A DNA stretch of 64,000 nucleotides from Pantoea deleyi (GTDB taxonomy: Bacteria > Pseudomonadota > Gammaproteobacteria > Enterobacterales > Enterobacteriaceae): contig NZ_CP071405.1 of NCBI RefSeq assembly GCF_022647325.1, positions 2,976,001-3,040,000 of the forward strand, read 5' to 3'. Position numbers and translations under genes: made by a program. Below are positions 29,757 to 40,942 of this stretch, piece after piece. The number at the start of each line of letters is the position of its first letter. The first letter of the stretch is position 1. Under the pieces are notes generated by a model that was given only the letters and a program-made list of their open reading frames with translations, made no database searches and was not told where the DNA came from.

Positions 29757-31622
29757 ATGAGTTTTGATATTGCTAAATACCCGACACTGGCACTGGCAAA
29801 CACGGTTCAGGAGCTGCGCGCCCTGCCCAAAGAGAAGTTGCCTGCGCTGTGTGATGAACTGCGTCAGTATCTGTTAGACAGTGTGAGCCGCTCCAGCGGC
29901 CATTTTGCGTCGGGTCTGGGCGTAGTCGAACTGACGGTCGCGCTGCATTATGTCTACAACACGCCCTTTGACCATCTGGTCTGGGATGTGGGTCATCAGG
30001 CTTATCCCCATAAAATTCTGACGGGTCGCCGCGATCGCATCGGCACCATCCGTCAGAAAAATGGCGTACACCCATTTCCGTGGCGCGGCGAAAGTGAATA
30101 TGACGTGCTGAGCGTCGGTCACTCGTCCACCTCTATCAGTGCCGGTCTGGGCATGGCGGCTGCGGCCGAACGTGAAGGTCAGGGCCGCCGCACCGCCTGC
30201 ATCATTGGCGATGGCGCCATCACCGCCGGTATGGCGTTTGAGGCGATGAACCACGCCGGTGATATCAAGCCGGATATGCTGGTGATCCTCAACGACAACG
30301 AAATGTCGATCTCCGAGAACGTCGGCGCGCTGAACAACCGCCTGGCGCAGATTCTGTCCGGCAAAACCTATTCCCGCCTGCGCGAAGGCAGCAAGCGGGT
30401 GCTGACCAGCCTGCCCCCAATCAAAGAGCTGGTCAGACGCACCGAAGAGCATCTCAAGGGCATGGTCGTGCCGGGGACGCTGTTTGAAGAGCTGGGCTTC
30501 AACTACATCGGCCCGGTTGACGGTCACGATGTTCTGACGCTGGTCAATACGCTGAGCAACATGCGCAACCTGAAAGGGCCGCAGTTCCTGCATATCATGA
30601 CCAAAAAAGGCAAAGGCTACGCGCCAGCCGAGGAAGATCCGATTGCCTGGCACGCGGTACCTAAATTCGACCCGGCGATTGGCGAACTGCCGAAAAGCGC
30701 AGAGGGCCTGCCGAGCTATTCGAAAATCTTCGGTAACTGGCTGTGCGAGATGGCCGCAGACGATCCGAAGCTGATGGCGATCACGCCGGCAATGCGTGAA
30801 GGCTCCGGCATGGTGGCCTTCTCACGCGAATTCCCGAACCAGTATTTCGATGTGGCAATTGCCGAACAACATGCGGTCACCTTCGCAGCCGGTATGGCGA
30901 TTGGCGGCTATAAGCCGGTCGTAGCTATCTACTCCACCTTCCTGCAGCGCGCCTACGATCAGCTGATCCATGACGTCGCTATCCAGAAACTGCCGGTCCT
31001 GTTTGCTATCGATCGTGGTGGTATTGTTGGCGCGGATGGCCAGACCCACCAAGGCGCCTTTGATCTCGCCTATCTGCGCTGCGTGCCGGATATGGTGATC
31101 ATGACCCCGAGCGACGAAAACGAATGCCGTCAGATGCTCTACACCGGCTATCACTATCAGGATGGCCCCAGCGCCGTGCGCTATCCGCGTGGCACCGGTG
31201 TCGGCACGCCACTGGCGCCGCTGCAGAGCCTGCCGCTGGGTAAAGCCGTGGTGAAGCGTCAGGGTGAAAAGCTGGCGATCCTGAACTTCGGCACGCTGCT
31301 GCCGGAAGCCGCGGCCACGGCGGAGGCGCTGAATGCCACCCTGGTCGATATGCGCTTTGTGAAGCCGCTGGATGAGGCGCTGATCGCCGACCTGGCCGCC
31401 ACGCACGACTCGCTGATTACGCTGGAAGAAGGCGCGATCAAAGGCGGCGCCGGCAGTGGCGTCAACGAATTTATCATGGCGAAACGCCTGGCTGTGCCAG
31501 TGCTGAACATCGGGCTGCCCGATGAGTTCATCCCGCAGGGTACGCAGGATGAAATACGCCATGACTACCAGCTGGATGCGGAGGGCATTCAGCAGCAGAT
31601 CGCCTGCTGGCTGGCGCAGTAA
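29757..31622 (+). CDS. dxs: 1-deoxy-D-xylulose-5-phosphate synthase Dxs
   Basis: This 621-residue thiamine-diphosphate enzyme performs the first step of the MEP isoprenoid pathway (pyruvate plus glyceraldehyde 3-phosphate). The ThDP motif is [18 protein letters not shown] to NDNE (about 152-181), followed by a pyrimidine-binding domain and a transketolase C-terminal domain. The start [11 protein letters not shown] at 29757 matches E. coli; an earlier in-frame start at 29721 lies in ispA. The enzyme needs thiamine diphosphate, the product of ThiL encoded 2 kb downstream. Confidence 0.97.
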   Translation: MSFDIAKYPTLALANTVQELRALPKEKLPALCDELRQYLLDSVSRSSGHFASGLGVVELTVALHYVYNTPFDHLVWDVGHQAYPHKILTGRRDRIGTIRQKNGVHPFPWRGESEYDVLSVGHSSTSISAGLGMAAAAEREGQGRRTACIIGDGAITAGMAFEAMNHAGDIKPDMLVILNDNEMSISENVGALNNRLAQILSGKTYSRLREGSKRVLTSLPPIKELVRRTEEHLKGMVVPGTLFEELGFNYIGPVDGHDVLTLVNTLSNMRNLKGPQFLHIMTKKGKGYAPAEEDPIAWHAVPKFDPAIGELPKSAEGLPSYSKIFGNWLCEMAADDPKLMAITPAMREGSGMVAFSREFPNQYFDVAIAEQHAVTFAAGMAIGGYKPVVAIYSTFLQRAYDQLIHDVAIQKLPVLFAIDRGGIVGADGQTHQGAFDLAYLRCVPDMVIMTPSDENECRQMLYTGYHYQDGPSAVRYPRGTGVGTPLAPLQSLPLGKAVVKRQGEKLAILNFGTLLPEAAATAEALNATLVDMRFVKPLDEALIADLAATHDSLITLEEGAIKGGAGSGVNEFIMAKRLAVPVLNIGLPDEFIPQGTQDEIRHDYQLDAEGIQQQIACWLAQ

Positions 31623-31634
31623 CCGCTCTTCTCT

Positions 31635-31655
31635 GCGCTCCCCGCCGGGGAGCGC
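31635..31655 (+). terminator. Perfect hairpin after dxs, weak terminator
   Basis: GCGCTCCCC/GGGGAGCGC forms a 9-bp stem with a 3-nt loop, 12 bp past the dxs stop. No T-tract follows, so termination would be partial and yajO could receive read-through. Confidence 0.4.
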
Positions 31656-31703
31656 AACATCCTGCTATGCTAAAACCTTTGCACGTTCGCAGGAGCCTCC
31701 ACC

Positions 31704-32678
31704 ATGAAACTGATTCAACTGGGTACCACCGATCTGCAGGTTTCACGCCTCTGCCTGGGCTGTATGACCTACGGTGAGCCCACGCGCGGCAATCACGCCT
31801 GGACGCTGCCCGAAGCAAGCAGCCGGCCGCTGATCCAGCAGGCGCTGGACGCGGGCATCAACTTCTTCGACACCGCCAACAGCTACTCCGATGGCAGCAG
31901 CGAAGAGATCCTGGGCCGCGCGCTCAGGGATTTTGCCCGCCGTGAAGAGATCGTGGTTGCCACTAAAGTCTATTTTCCGCTGAGCAATCTCTCTCAGGGC
32001 CTGTCGCGCAAAAATATCCTGCAATCCATTGATGACAGCCTGCAGCGCCTCGGCATGGAGCATGTTGACCTGCTGCAGATCCACCGCTGGGATTACGACA
32101 CGCCGCTGGAGGAGACGCTGGAAGCCCTGCATGACGTTGTACAGTCGGGCAAAGCCCGCTATATCGGCGCGTCGTCAATGCACGCCAGCCAGTTTGCCCG
32201 CGCCCTGCAGATGCAGTCGGAACAGGGCTGGCACCGCTTTGTCACTATGCAGGATCAGTACAACCTGATTCAGCGTGAAGAGGAGCGCGAAATGCATCCG
32301 CTCTGTCTGAAAGAGCAGATTGCCGTGCTGCCGTGGAGCCCGCTGGCGCGCGGTAAGCTGACCCGCCCGTGGGGTGAAAACACCGCGCGTTCCGCCTCCG
32401 ATCAGGTGATGGCGAAGCTCTATGACAGTACGGAAGAGAATGATGCCGCGATCGCCGGGCAACTCGCGCAGGTTGCGGAGAGTAAAGGCGTTACCCGCGC
32501 GCAGGTGGCGCTCGCCTGGCTGCTGAGCAAACCAGCCGTCACGGCCCCGATTATCGGCGCGTCGCGTGCGGAGCAGTTTGCGGATCTGGTGAAGGCGGTC
32601 GATGTCACGCTGAGTGACGAGGAGATTACCCTGCTGGAAGAGGCTTACCAGCCGCATCAGGCGGTGGGATTCGAGTAA
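31704..32678 (+). CDS. yajO: Aldo/keto reductase YajO
   Basis: This 324-residue NADPH-dependent aldo/keto reductase of the AKR11-like group is a TIM barrel. The catalytic Asp is in FFDTANSYSDG (about 52), with Tyr57 adjacent, a Lys in VVATKVYF, and a His in LLQIHRWDYDTP. E. coli YajO is placed identically after dxs and has been linked to 1-deoxyxylulose formation from ribulose 5-phosphate, a step that could feed the same pathway. Confidence 0.93.
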   Translation: MKLIQLGTTDLQVSRLCLGCMTYGEPTRGNHAWTLPEASSRPLIQQALDAGINFFDTANSYSDGSSEEILGRALRDFARREEIVVATKVYFPLSNLSQGLSRKNILQSIDDSLQRLGMEHVDLLQIHRWDYDTPLEETLEALHDVVQSGKARYIGASSMHASQFARALQMQSEQGWHRFVTMQDQYNLIQREEEREMHPLCLKEQIAVLPWSPLARGKLTRPWGENTARSASDQVMAKLYDSTEENDAAIAGQLAQVAESKGVTRAQVALAWLLSKPAVTAPIIGASRAEQFADLVKAVDVTLSDEEITLLEEAYQPHQAVGFE

Positions 32679-32685
32679 GACCAGA

Positions 32686-32710
32686 CGTGACGCCCTGCCC
32701 GGGCGTCACG
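32686..32710. terminator. Hairpin between convergent yajO and pgpA
   Basis: CGTGACGCCC/GGGCGTCACG forms a strong stem with a short loop. There is no T-tract, so it may act as a 3'-end stabiliser rather than an intrinsic terminator. Confidence 0.4.
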
Positions 32711-32738
32711 CCCTTCCTGCAGCGATCCGGCTTAGCGG

Positions 32739-33236
32739 TCAGCCCGCCAGCCAGACCCCAAAGCCGTAAAGCATCACCGCCGCGATCACGCCGGCAATGA
32801 TGTCATCCACCATGATGCCCATTCCACCGTGCACGTTGCGGTCAAACCAGCGAATCGGCCACGGCTTCCACATATCAAGGATGCGGAACAGCACAAAGCC
32901 CCCCGCGACCCACTGCCAGCTGTTGACCGGAATCGCCATCAGCGTAATCCACATGCCGATAAACTCATCCCAGACAATACTGCCGTGATCGTGTACGCCC
33001 ATGTCTTTAGCGGTGCGATGGCACAGATAGACGCCAACGCAGATGCCCACCAGCACCACCAGCGAATAGAGATCCTGCGGCAGAAACGTCATCAGCCACC
33101 AGAAGGGGATCGCCGCCAGCGACCCCATGGTTCCGGGCACCACCGGGCTTAATCCGCTGCCAAAGCCGGTTGCCAGCAGATGCCAGGGATTGCTCATCCG
33201 CAGGCGACTTTTCGCCACGTCGTTATTTAGTCTCAA
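32739..33236 (-). CDS. pgpA: Phosphatidylglycerophosphatase A
   Basis: This 165-residue inner-membrane phosphatase acts in phosphatidylglycerol synthesis. Family motifs are [33 protein letters not shown] and [12 protein letters not shown], with about four hydrophobic segments. The ATG at 33236 gives the full family N terminus ([16 protein letters not shown]) and overlaps the end of thiL by 14 bp, as expected for coupled genes at the end of the nrdR-ribD-ribE-nusB-thiL-pgpA run. Confidence 0.95.
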   Translation of the reverse strand: MRLNNDVAKSRLRMSNPWHLLATGFGSGLSPVVPGTMGSLAAIPFWWLMTFLPQDLYSLVVLVGICVGVYLCHRTAKDMGVHDHGSIVWDEFIGMWITLMAIPVNSWQWVAGGFVLFRILDMWKPWPIRWFDRNVHGGMGIMVDDIIAGVIAAVMLYGFGVWLAG

Positions 33237-34200
33237 AGTGATCGAACCCTTTATGGCGGAATGTCGCGGGCTTGCCGTTGTCCAGCAGCGTCAGGCCATC
33301 CGACTCCGGCGCTATCTGCCCGATACAGGTGTAAGGCACGCCCAGGTGACCCAGCGCCACATCGAGCGCGCCATGATTGACTTCCGGCACCGTGAAGCAG
33401 AGTTCGTAATCTTCGCCGCCACTCAGCGCCCAGCGCAGCACCTGCTCCGGGTCGAAGTGATCGCGCAGCGCCGCCGAGAGCGGCAGCGCCTCCAGATTCA
33501 GGCGTGCGCCGCAGCCGCTGGCTTTCAGCACATGGCCGAGATCGGAGATCAGGCCGTCGGAGATATCCACCGCTGAAGAGGCGAGTGAACGCAGAGCCTG
33601 CCCCTGCAGAATACGTGGCATCGGGCGCAGATGGCGTTTAATCAGCGCTTCATGCACCACCGGATCGCTGATGCGGCAGTGATGCTGCAGCAGCGCCAGC
33701 CCGGCCGCACTGTCGCCCAGCGTGCCGGTCACATAGATCCAGTCGCCGGGTTTCGCACCGGAACGTTTCAGGGCACGGCCCTGCGGCACCATACCGTGGA
33801 TCGCCAGCGTCAGGCTCAGCGGTCCGCGCGTGGTGTCGCCGCCGACCAGCTGCATATCGTAATATTCCAGCAGTTCGAACAGGCTCTCGCTGAAGGCGGA
33901 CAGCCAGCTCTCATCGACCTGCGGCAGCGTTAAGGCCAGCGTCAGCCACGCGGGATCGGCCCCCATGGCCGAGAGATCGCTGAGGTTGACCGCCAGCGCT
34001 TTGTAACCCAGATCGGCAGGATGGATATCCCGTAAGAAGTGTACGCCCGCGACCAGGGTATCGGTGCTGATCGCCAGCGTCTGTTTTTCCGGCACGCTAA
34101 GTAACGCACAATCGTCACCGATGCCGAGTTCGACATCACGGCGGCTGCGCGTTCTGCGGTTGAAGTAGCGTGCGATGAGTTCAAATTCACCACAAGACAT
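33223..34200 (-). CDS. thiL: Thiamine-monophosphate kinase ThiL
   Basis: This 325-residue AIR-synthase/PurM-fold kinase makes thiamine diphosphate from thiamine monophosphate. The N terminus [10 protein letters not shown] and the Mg/ATP motif GIGDDCALL (about 26-34) are present, along with [13 protein letters not shown] and [10 protein letters not shown]. An intrinsic terminator lies between it and nusB, so thiL-pgpA may have a separate promoter or depend on read-through. Confidence 0.96.
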   Translation of the reverse strand: MSCGEFELIARYFNRRTRSRRDVELGIGDDCALLSVPEKQTLAISTDTLVAGVHFLRDIHPADLGYKALAVNLSDLSAMGADPAWLTLALTLPQVDESWLSAFSESLFELLEYYDMQLVGGDTTRGPLSLTLAIHGMVPQGRALKRSGAKPGDWIYVTGTLGDSAAGLALLQHHCRISDPVVHEALIKRHLRPMPRILQGQALRSLASSAVDISDGLISDLGHVLKASGCGARLNLEALPLSAALRDHFDPEQVLRWALSGGEDYELCFTVPEVNHGALDVALGHLGVPYTCIGQIAPESDGLTLLDNGKPATFRHKGFDHFETK

Positions 34201-34225
34201 AATTGCGTTCCGCTTAACCCTTCAT

Positions 34226-34255
34226 GAAAAAAGGCCGGCAAGCCGGCCTTTTTGA
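34226..34255 (-). terminator. Intrinsic terminator of nusB
   Basis: On the minus strand AAGGCCGGC/GCCGGCCTT forms a 9-bp stem with a 2-nt loop and a flanking T-run (TTTTTTC). It begins directly at the nusB stop. Confidence 0.82.
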
Positions 34256-34675
34256 TTATTTGCGATGGGGTCGAATTTGTGGACCGGCTTTATCCAGCAC
34301 GCCGTTGACAAATTTATGACTGTCTTCGGCACCGAAGACTTTCGCCAGCTCAATGCCTTCGTTGATGGCCACTTTATAGGGCACATCATCACGCTTGCTC
34401 AGCTCATAGAGCGAGATGCGCAGAATCGCTTTCTCTACCTGGCCCAGCTCTTCGAGCTGACGCGACAGATAAGGCTTCATCAGTCCATCCAGATACGCAC
34501 TGTTGGTCGCCACACCGGACAGCAGTTCGCGGAAGTAGGTAATGTCGACATCTTTGACGTCCTGTTCCGCCAGAAACTGGTATTCCACATCGGCAATGTC
34601 GTTGTTCGACAACTGCCAGGAGTAAAGCGCCTGAACAGCGCACTCACGGGCGCGACGACGAGCAGCAGGTTTCAC
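34256..34675 (-). CDS. nusB: Transcription antitermination factor NusB
   Basis: This 139-residue all-helical RNA-binding protein works with NusE (S10) at boxA of rRNA operons. Family motifs are [18 protein letters not shown] and [17 protein letters not shown]. The order ribE-nusB-thiL is the conserved enterobacterial arrangement. It follows ribE after 19 bp. Confidence 0.97.
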   Translation of the reverse strand: MKPAARRRARECAVQALYSWQLSNNDIADVEYQFLAEQDVKDVDITYFRELLSGVATNSAYLDGLMKPYLSRQLEELGQVEKAILRISLYELSKRDDVPYKVAINEGIELAKVFGAEDSHKFVNGVLDKAGPQIRPHRK

Positions 34676-34694
34676 AAAATTCCCCTTACAAAAA

Positions 34695-35165
34695 TCAGGC
34701 TTTAATGGCTTTCAATACGTTGATCATTTCGAGCGCGGTCAGCGCCGCTTCGGCACCTTTGTTACCCGCTTTGGTACCGGCACGTTCAATGGCCTGCTCG
34801 ATGCTTTCAGTCGTCAGCACGCCGAACGCGACAGGAATATCGCTGTTCATGGCGACGCTGGCGATACCGGAGCTGGCTTCACCCGCCACATATTCGAAGT
34901 GGGCGGTGCCACCACGAATCACGGTACCGAGTGCGATAATCGCGTCGTGTTTGCCGGCGTTAGCCAGCGTGCGGGCAGCCAGAGGCAGCTCATAAGCACC
35001 CGGCACCCAGACGACGGTGATATTGTCATCTTTGACCTGGCCAATGCGTTTCAGGGCATCAACTGCGCCATCCAGCAGGCTGTCATTAATGAAGTTGTTA
35101 AAACGCGCAATGACAATGGCAACACGGGCCTCAGGCGTTGCAACAGCAGCTTCGATAACTTTCAT
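34695..35165 (-). CDS. ribE: 6,7-dimethyl-8-ribityllumazine synthase
   Basis: This 156-residue lumazine synthase (RibH family, called ribE in E. coli) has the substrate loop [14 protein letters not shown] and the catalytic His in [11 protein letters not shown]. The ATG at 35165 ([17 protein letters not shown]) matches the E. coli start; 18 further in-frame codons upstream are in the spacer. It is the penultimate step of riboflavin synthesis, using the diaminouracil produced via RibD, encoded just upstream. Confidence 0.96.
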   Translation of the reverse strand: MKVIEAAVATPEARVAIVIARFNNFINDSLLDGAVDALKRIGQVKDDNITVVWVPGAYELPLAARTLANAGKHDAIIALGTVIRGGTAHFEYVAGEASSGIASVAMNSDIPVAFGVLTTESIEQAIERAGTKAGNKGAEAALTALEMINVLKAIKA

Positions 35166-35255
35166 ACTTATCCTTTCAGGGGTTTGGTTAGCCCCGCGCA
35201 GGGGGGCGGATTCTATCATACTCTTGGGCGGCGTGCTCTCGCTTTTCCGACCATG

Positions 35256-36356
35256 CTATTGCGGTGTCAGCGTCAGGCGTAAATCGTCACCGACCTGCCG
35301 GACATCACTGAAACGGAACGCCGGGGCGTCAGCCAGCTGGCTGAGCCCTGGCAGCTGGCACAGGCCGCGCCCTTCATGACCTAACAGTTTAGGCGCGACA
35401 TAGAGGATCAGCTCATCAACAACGCCCGCCTGCAACAGGGCACCAGCCAGCGCGGCCCCCGCTTCAACCCAGACGCTGTTAATCTGACGCTGCCCCAGCA
35501 GCATCATCGTCGCCACCAGATCCAGCTGCTGTTCGCGCAGCGGCACGGCGATTTGCGTCACGGCATCCGGCCAGTGCTGCTGATCCGGCTGATGGCGCAT
35601 CAGCCAGGTTTCACCCGGCTGTGAGATAATCCGATGCTGCGGCGTTACGCGATTCTGGCTGTCGATGATGACCCGCACCGGCTGGCGCAGTGCCTGTTCA
35701 TCCAGCAGGGCCTGGCTCTCCTCATTGAGTTCGGACCAGCGCACCGTCAGCGCGGGATCGTCGGCCAGTACTGTGGCGCTGCTGCTGAGGATCGCGGCGC
35801 TCTGCGCGCGCAGCTGCTGCACATCGCGACGGGCCGCCGCCGAGGTGATCCACTGGCTTTCGCCACTGGCCATCGCCGTCCGGCCATCCAGTGACGCGCC
35901 CAGCTTGAGCTGCACCCACGGGAAGCCGGTGCGCATCCGCTTGAGGAAGCCGCGATTCAGCGCCTCTGCTTCGGCCATCATCAGCCCGTGGCTGACGTCG
36001 ATGCCCGCCTGGTGCAGGCGGTGGAGTCCACGGCCGGCGACCTGGGGATTCGGATCCTGCATCGCGGCCACAACACGCTGCACGCCGGCGGCGATCAGCG
36101 CTTCGCAGCAGGGCGGCGTGCGGCCATGATGACTGCAGGGTTCGAGCGTGACATAGGCGGTTGCGCCTCGCGCTTTTTCGCCCGCCATGCGCAGCGCATG
36201 GACTTCCGCATGAGGTTCGCCCGCACGCTGATGCCAGCCCTCCCCGACCACGTCGCCATCGCGCACGATAACGCAGCCGACGTTGGGGTTTGGCATGGTG
36301 GTAAAGCGGCCGCGTCGCGCCAGCTCCAGCGCGCGCGCCATATAGCGTTCGTCCAT
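35256..36356 (-). CDS. ribD: Bifunctional riboflavin deaminase/reductase RibD
   Basis: This 366-residue protein has an N-terminal zinc deaminase (about 1-145, with HAEVHAL and PCSHHGRTPPC ligands) and a C-terminal DHFR-like reductase (about 150-366, with KLGASLDGRTAM). It converts the pyrimidine deaminase and reductase steps of riboflavin synthesis. Only 3 bp separate it from nrdR upstream. Confidence 0.97.
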   Translation of the reverse strand: MDERYMARALELARRGRFTTMPNPNVGCVIVRDGDVVGEGWHQRAGEPHAEVHALRMAGEKARGATAYVTLEPCSHHGRTPPCCEALIAAGVQRVVAAMQDPNPQVAGRGLHRLHQAGIDVSHGLMMAEAEALNRGFLKRMRTGFPWVQLKLGASLDGRTAMASGESQWITSAAARRDVQQLRAQSAAILSSSATVLADDPALTVRWSELNEESQALLDEQALRQPVRVIIDSQNRVTPQHRIISQPGETWLMRHQPDQQHWPDAVTQIAVPLREQQLDLVATMMLLGQRQINSVWVEAGAALAGALLQAGVVDELILYVAPKLLGHEGRGLCQLPGLSQLADAPAFRFSDVRQVGDDLRLTLTPQ

Positions 36357-36359
36357 GGT

Positions 36360-36809
36360 TTAATCCTGTAGCCGGGCGATCTCTTCGCCAAAATCACGAA
36401 TGTCTTCAAAGCTGCGGTACACCGAAGCGAAGCGAATGTAGGCGACTTTATCGAGCTTTTTCAGCTCATCCATCACCAGATTGCCAATCAGTTTACTGGG
36501 GATCTCACGTTCGCCGGTGGCGCGCAGCTGGGTTTTGATATGATTTACGGCGCTCTCGACCGCGTCGGCGCTGACCGGACGCTTCTCAAGCGCCTTCATC
36601 ATCCCGCTGGCCATTTTGTCTTCATTGAAGGGTTCGCGTACGTCATTGCTTTTCACCACGCGGGGCATCACCAGTTCCGCCACTTCAAAAGTCGTGAAGC
36701 GTTCATGACACATCAGACACTGGCGGCGGCGACGGACCGAAGATCCTTCACTAACCAGACGAGAATCAATCACTTTGGTGTCCACAGCGGAGCAGAATGG
36801 GCAATGCAT
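36360..36809 (-). CDS. nrdR: Transcriptional repressor NrdR
   Basis: This 149-residue protein has a zinc ribbon with CPFC near residue 3 and CLMC near 31, plus an ATP-cone domain (about 45-140, [16 protein letters not shown]). It represses ribonucleotide reductase operons when dATP is bound. It is the first gene of the nrdR-ribD-ribE-nusB run and has 186 bp of divergent space before kbp. Confidence 0.97.
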   Translation of the reverse strand: MHCPFCSAVDTKVIDSRLVSEGSSVRRRRQCLMCHERFTTFEVAELVMPRVVKSNDVREPFNEDKMASGMMKALEKRPVSADAVESAVNHIKTQLRATGEREIPSKLIGNLVMDELKKLDKVAYIRFASVYRSFEDIRDFGEEIARLQD

Positions 36810-36995
36810 GACGTTTCCTGACGCGAGAGTGATGGGTCAGACAGTGTAACGCGAACTGCGGATCAACAAAATCTCTTCCGTGCCTTTCCTGGGATTCTCA
36901 TCGCAGGATAAACGACGCTCAATTTCGTCTGCCGCAAAACGGACTACGCTTTACAGGCGACATTAAAAATTTTCCACTCACACACTGGAGGTTAC

Positions 36996-37433
36996 ATGGG
37001 GCTGTTTAACTTTGTGAAAGAGGCCGGCGAAAAATTATGGGATGCCGTGCATGGCGGCGATGACCAGGATAAAAAGCTGCAGGATCACATCAACAAGCTC
37101 GGCTTACCCGACAGTGACAAAGTTGATGTAAAGGTCAATGGCGACACCGTGACCGTGACCGGCGATGGCCTTTCGCAGGAGCTGAAAGAGAAGATCCTGA
37201 TCGCGGCGGGTAATGTCGCAGGCATTACCAAAGTGGAAGACAAGGTTACCGTCACCGACGGCGCGACCGAGTCAGCGCTCTATACCGTGAAAAAAGGCGA
37301 TACCCTGAGCGCAATTTCTAAAGAGGTTTATGGTAACGCCAATGAATACAACAAGATTTTCGAGGCGAATAAGCCGATGCTCTCGCATCCTGATAAAATC
37401 TATCCTGGTCAGGTTTTACGTATTCCCAAATAA
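36996..37433 (+). CDS. kbp: Potassium-binding protein Kbp (BON-LysM)
   Basis: This 145-residue cytoplasmic protein has no signal peptide. It has a BON domain (about 22-90) and a C-terminal LysM domain (about 95-144, [32 protein letters not shown]). It aligns by eye throughout with E. coli Kbp (YgaU), a K+-binding protein. In E. coli the gene is elsewhere; here it lies between nrdR and yajI. A GGAGG ribosome site precedes the ATG. Confidence 0.93.
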   Translation: MGLFNFVKEAGEKLWDAVHGGDDQDKKLQDHINKLGLPDSDKVDVKVNGDTVTVTGDGLSQELKEKILIAAGNVAGITKVEDKVTVTDGATESALYTVKKGDTLSAISKEVYGNANEYNKIFEANKPMLSHPDKIYPGQVLRIPK

Positions 37434-37449
37434 CGGACAAGGATAACTT

Positions 37450-38028
37450 ATGAACAGGTTGGTTTGGGCGCCGGTGGCACTTTCGCTGGTTACGCTGAGC
37501 GGCTGCAGCACAACGGCCGGTAATCCGCAGGTCAGAGAGCTGCATCAGGAAGTCACTCAGCTGAATCAGCAGATGCAGCATCTGACCACGCAGGCCAGTG
37601 CGCTGGAGATTCAGGGACAGCTTAACAGCCACTCTGAACAGGGTGCGTGGCTGGTGCCGCAGGCGAACACGCCGGTGGCACTGCAGACCCAGCTCGGCAC
37701 GCTGCGGCTGACGCTGTCGCCGGTCACCGCCGAAGCCAGCGGCTCGCGGGCGACCCTCACCGTTCGTTCAATGGACGATCGGCCTTTGCCCGCCCTGCAT
37801 GCAACCGTCATCTGGGGTGAACTCGACCCGGCAACCGGTAAACCGCTCAACAGGGACAGTCTGAGCCAGACGGTTGCGCTGCCGGCTTCGCTGCTGCCAC
37901 AGCACTCGGCGTCCATCCCGCTGCGGCTCAGCGGTCTGACACCCGAGCAGTTAGGTTATGTCCGGGTGCATAACGTGACCGGTGACGCCCCGGCCCCGAC
38001 CACTCCTGCGGCATCCTCTACCCCTTAG
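37450..38028 (+). CDS. yajI: DUF3251 lipoprotein YajI
   Basis: This 192-residue lipoprotein has signal ending TLSGC (acylated Cys near 19), then a short coiled-coil region rich in Gln and Leu (about 28-58) and a beta-rich domain (PVALQTQLGTLRLTLSPV). The C terminus is Pro/Thr/Ala-rich. Position relative to nrdR matches yajI of E. coli, though tsx and yajD, which follow it there, are absent. Function unknown. Confidence 0.88.
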   Translation: MNRLVWAPVALSLVTLSGCSTTAGNPQVRELHQEVTQLNQQMQHLTTQASALEIQGQLNSHSEQGAWLVPQANTPVALQTQLGTLRLTLSPVTAEASGSRATLTVRSMDDRPLPALHATVIWGELDPATGKPLNRDSLSQTVALPASLLPQHSASIPLRLSGLTPEQLGYVRVHNVTGDAPAPTTPAASSTP

Positions 38029-38039
38029 GTGCGCGATGC

Positions 38040-38077
38040 AAAAAAAACGGGCAGCCCTGAGGCTGCCCGTTTTTTAG
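38040..38077. terminator. Bidirectional terminator between yajI and secF
   Basis: ACGGGCAGCC/GGCTGCCCGT forms a 10-bp stem with a 4-nt loop, flanked by at least seven A on the left and six T on the right. It lies in the 62-bp convergent gap. Confidence 0.92.
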
Positions 38078-38090
38078 TGCGCGACGCGCA

Positions 38091-39059
38091 TTACGGCAGG
38101 ATTGAAGGCTGATCGGCGCCCTCTTTCTCCACCTTCTGCACCAGCATATGTTCACGCTTCATGCCCAGCTTCAGCGCCAGCGCCGAAGAGACATAAATGG
38201 ATGAAATCGTACCGATCGTCACACCAATCAGCATGGTCAGTGAGAAGCCTTTCAGCAACGCGCCGCCAAAGATGAAGAGGATGAGGATCATTGCCAGCGT
38301 CGTCAGCGAGGTAATCAGCGTACGGCTTAAGGTCTGGGTCAGCGACACGTTCGTAATGTCGTAAGAGCTGCCGCGACGGATCTTGCGGAAGTTTTCACGA
38401 ATACGGTCCGACACCACGATTTTATCGTTAAGCGAGTAGCCGATCACTGACATCAGCGAGGCAACAATGGTCAGGTCGATTTCAATGCGGAACAGCGCCA
38501 GCAGGCCGCAGGTGATGATCACGTCATGCGCCAGCGCCAGTACCGTACCCAGCGCCAGACGCCACTCAAAGCGAAAACCGATATAGATCAGAATCGCAAT
38601 CAGTGCAGACAGCAGCGCCATCGCCCCCGCCTGCGCCAGGTCGCTGCCCACGCTCGGGCCGACGAACTCAATGCGCTTCACGGTCGCGTTCTGCTGGGTG
38701 GTCTGGTTGATCACCGACACCACTTTATTGCCTAACTCGGTTCCGGCACCGCCGGTTACCGGCGCCATACGCACCATCACGTCGCGGCTGCTGCCAAAGT
38801 TCTGCACCAGCGGCTCGTCAAAGCCCGCTTTCACCAGCTCACTGCGCAGCGCGTCGAGGTCGGCGGGTTTCTCCAGCGCGATCTCAATCACCGTACCGCC
38901 GGTGAAATCGAGACCCCAGTTGAAGCCACGCACGCTCACGATTGCAATCGCCGCGAGGATCAGCAGTCCCGAAATGATGAAGGCCAGCTTATCCCAGCGC
39001 ATAAAGTCGACGACTTTACGCCCGTGGTTTAACTGCTCAATGTTATATTCCTGTGCCAC
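38091..39059 (-). CDS. secF: Protein translocase subunit SecF
   Basis: This 322-residue RND-type subunit with six transmembrane helices pulls exported proteins across the membrane using the proton gradient, together with SecD and YajC. The GTG at 39059 starts [21 protein letters not shown], the family N terminus, with GAGGAG six bases upstream; longer in-frame starts would extend into secD. The stop is followed by a strong bidirectional terminator. Confidence 0.96.
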   Translation of the reverse strand: MAQEYNIEQLNHGRKVVDFMRWDKLAFIISGLLILAAIAIVSVRGFNWGLDFTGGTVIEIALEKPADLDALRSELVKAGFDEPLVQNFGSSRDVMVRMAPVTGGAGTELGNKVVSVINQTTQQNATVKRIEFVGPSVGSDLAQAGAMALLSALIAILIYIGFRFEWRLALGTVLALAHDVIITCGLLALFRIEIDLTIVASLMSVIGYSLNDKIVVSDRIRENFRKIRRGSSYDITNVSLTQTLSRTLITSLTTLAMILILFIFGGALLKGFSLTMLIGVTIGTISSIYVSSALALKLGMKREHMLVQKVEKEGADQPSILP

Positions 39060-39069
39060 AACGCACTCC

Positions 39070-40917
39070 TCAGATAGACAGCTTGTTGATGCGTTTGCCA
39101 CCGTAAACCAGGTTAACAATGGCACGGGTACCGATAATCGCGGTGAACATTGAGGTCGCGATACCAATTGCGGTGGTAATCGCAAAACCTTTGATCGAAC
39201 CGGTGCCGACCGCGTAAAGAATGATAACTTTGATCAGGGTCGTGACGTTCGCATCGACAATACTGGAGAAGGCGCCTTTGTAGCCCTCATGAATTGCCTG
39301 CTGAACCGAGCGCCCGTTGCGCAGCTCTTCTTTAATACGTTCGTTAATCAGTACGTTAGCATCCACCGCTACCGCCAGCGTTAACACGATACCGGCAATA
39401 CCTGGCATGGTCAGGGTCGCCCCCGGCAACAGCGACATAATGCCGACAATCAGCACCAGGTTTACCAGCAGTGCGCTGGTCGCAATCAGACCAAACTTCT
39501 TATAGAAGATCACCATAAACAGGATCGACGCGAGCAGACCCCACAGGCAGGCTTCCAGACCCTGGGTAATGTTCTGCTGACCCATGGTCGGTCCGATAGT
39601 ACGCTCTTCCACAATCTGGATTGGCGCAATCAGCGCACCGGCGCGCAGCAGCAGCGAGAGCTGACGTGCTTCGTTCGGGTTGCTGATACCGGTGATGCGG
39701 AAGCTGTTGCCCAGGCGAGACTGGATGTTGGCGACGTTAATCACCTCTTCCTGTTTCACCAGAACAGAACGACCGTTGGCATCTTTTTTACCGCTGTCTT
39801 TATACTCCACAAACAGGGTCGCCATCGGCTTGCCGATGTTGTCCTTCGTGAAGTTCGACATGATGTTACCGCCCGCGCCATCCAGTGAGATGTTCACCTG
39901 TGGCTGGTTGTACTCATCCATGCTGGAGGTCGAGTCGGTGATGTGGTCACCGGTCAGGATCACGCGCTTGTAGAGCACGACCGGCTGTCCATCGCGCATC
40001 TGCTTCACTTCCGAGTCACCCGGTACACGGCCACTGGCCGCGGCACCCGGATCCACGCTGGTGTTAACCAGACGGAATTCCAGCGTTGCGGTTGCGCCCA
40101 GAATCTCTTTGGCGCGCGCCGTATCCTGAATCCCCGGCAGCTCAACCACGATGCGGTCAGCACCCTGACGCTGCACCAGCGGTTCCGCCACGCCCAGCTG
40201 GTTCACACGGTTACGCAGAATAGTAATGTTCTGCTGAACCGCATATTCACGCGCTTCGCTCAGACGGGCATCGCTCATGGTGGCACGCAGGGCATCGCTG
40301 CCGCTGCTGTTGATCACCAGATCCTGGTGACGTGGGCTCAGCCAGGAGATCGCCGCATCGCGACTGGCAGCGTCACGGAAACGAATTTCCACGCCGTAGT
40401 TCGCGATTTTGTTGACGTTGGTGTAAGGGATGTTTTTGGCGCGGAGGTCGCTACGCAGCGTGTCAGCGTTCTGCTCCTGCAGTTTGCTGAGCGCCGTGTC
40501 CATGTCCACTTCCATCAGGAAGTGCACACCGCCCCGCAGATCGAGACCGAGTTTCATCGGTTCTGCTGACAGCAGGGTCAGCCAGCGAGGCGTCGCGGGT
40601 GCGAGGTTCAGCGCGACAACATAGTTTTCACCCAGCGCTTTCATGATCGCTTCACGGGCGCGTAACTGCACATCCGTATTCGCGAAGCGCGCGGTGATCG
40701 CCCCGTTTTCCAGCGCAACGGATTTGCTCTGGATATTATCTTGTTTTAATGCGGACTGAATTTGATCCAACGTCTGCTCACTGGCGGCGCTTCCGCGCGC
40801 ACCAGTGATTTGAACGGCCGGATCCTCACCATACAGGTTGGGAAGCGCATAGAGCAGGCCGACGATAATCACGACGACCAGCATCACATACTTCCACAAA
40901 GGATAACGATTTAACAC
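39070..40917 (-). CDS. secD: Protein translocase subunit SecD
   Basis: This 615-residue protein has a first transmembrane helix at the N terminus ([21 protein letters not shown]), large periplasmic P1 domains (about 35-450, with [15 protein letters not shown]) and a five-helix C-terminal bundle. The GTG at 40917 is used because it matches the family length exactly and lies just past yajC; an in-frame ATG 34 codons upstream is inside yajC. Ten bases separate it from secF. Confidence 0.97.
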   Translation of the reverse strand: MLNRYPLWKYVMLVVVIIVGLLYALPNLYGEDPAVQITGARGSAASEQTLDQIQSALKQDNIQSKSVALENGAITARFANTDVQLRAREAIMKALGENYVVALNLAPATPRWLTLLSAEPMKLGLDLRGGVHFLMEVDMDTALSKLQEQNADTLRSDLRAKNIPYTNVNKIANYGVEIRFRDAASRDAAISWLSPRHQDLVINSSGSDALRATMSDARLSEAREYAVQQNITILRNRVNQLGVAEPLVQRQGADRIVVELPGIQDTARAKEILGATATLEFRLVNTSVDPGAAASGRVPGDSEVKQMRDGQPVVLYKRVILTGDHITDSTSSMDEYNQPQVNISLDGAGGNIMSNFTKDNIGKPMATLFVEYKDSGKKDANGRSVLVKQEEVINVANIQSRLGNSFRITGISNPNEARQLSLLLRAGALIAPIQIVEERTIGPTMGQQNITQGLEACLWGLLASILFMVIFYKKFGLIATSALLVNLVLIVGIMSLLPGATLTMPGIAGIVLTLAVAVDANVLINERIKEELRNGRSVQQAIHEGYKGAFSSIVDANVTTLIKVIILYAVGTGSIKGFAITTAIGIATSMFTAIIGTRAIVNLVYGGKRINKLSI

Positions 40918-40942
40918 GGCAGTTCCCTTAGGGAAGAAAGAA

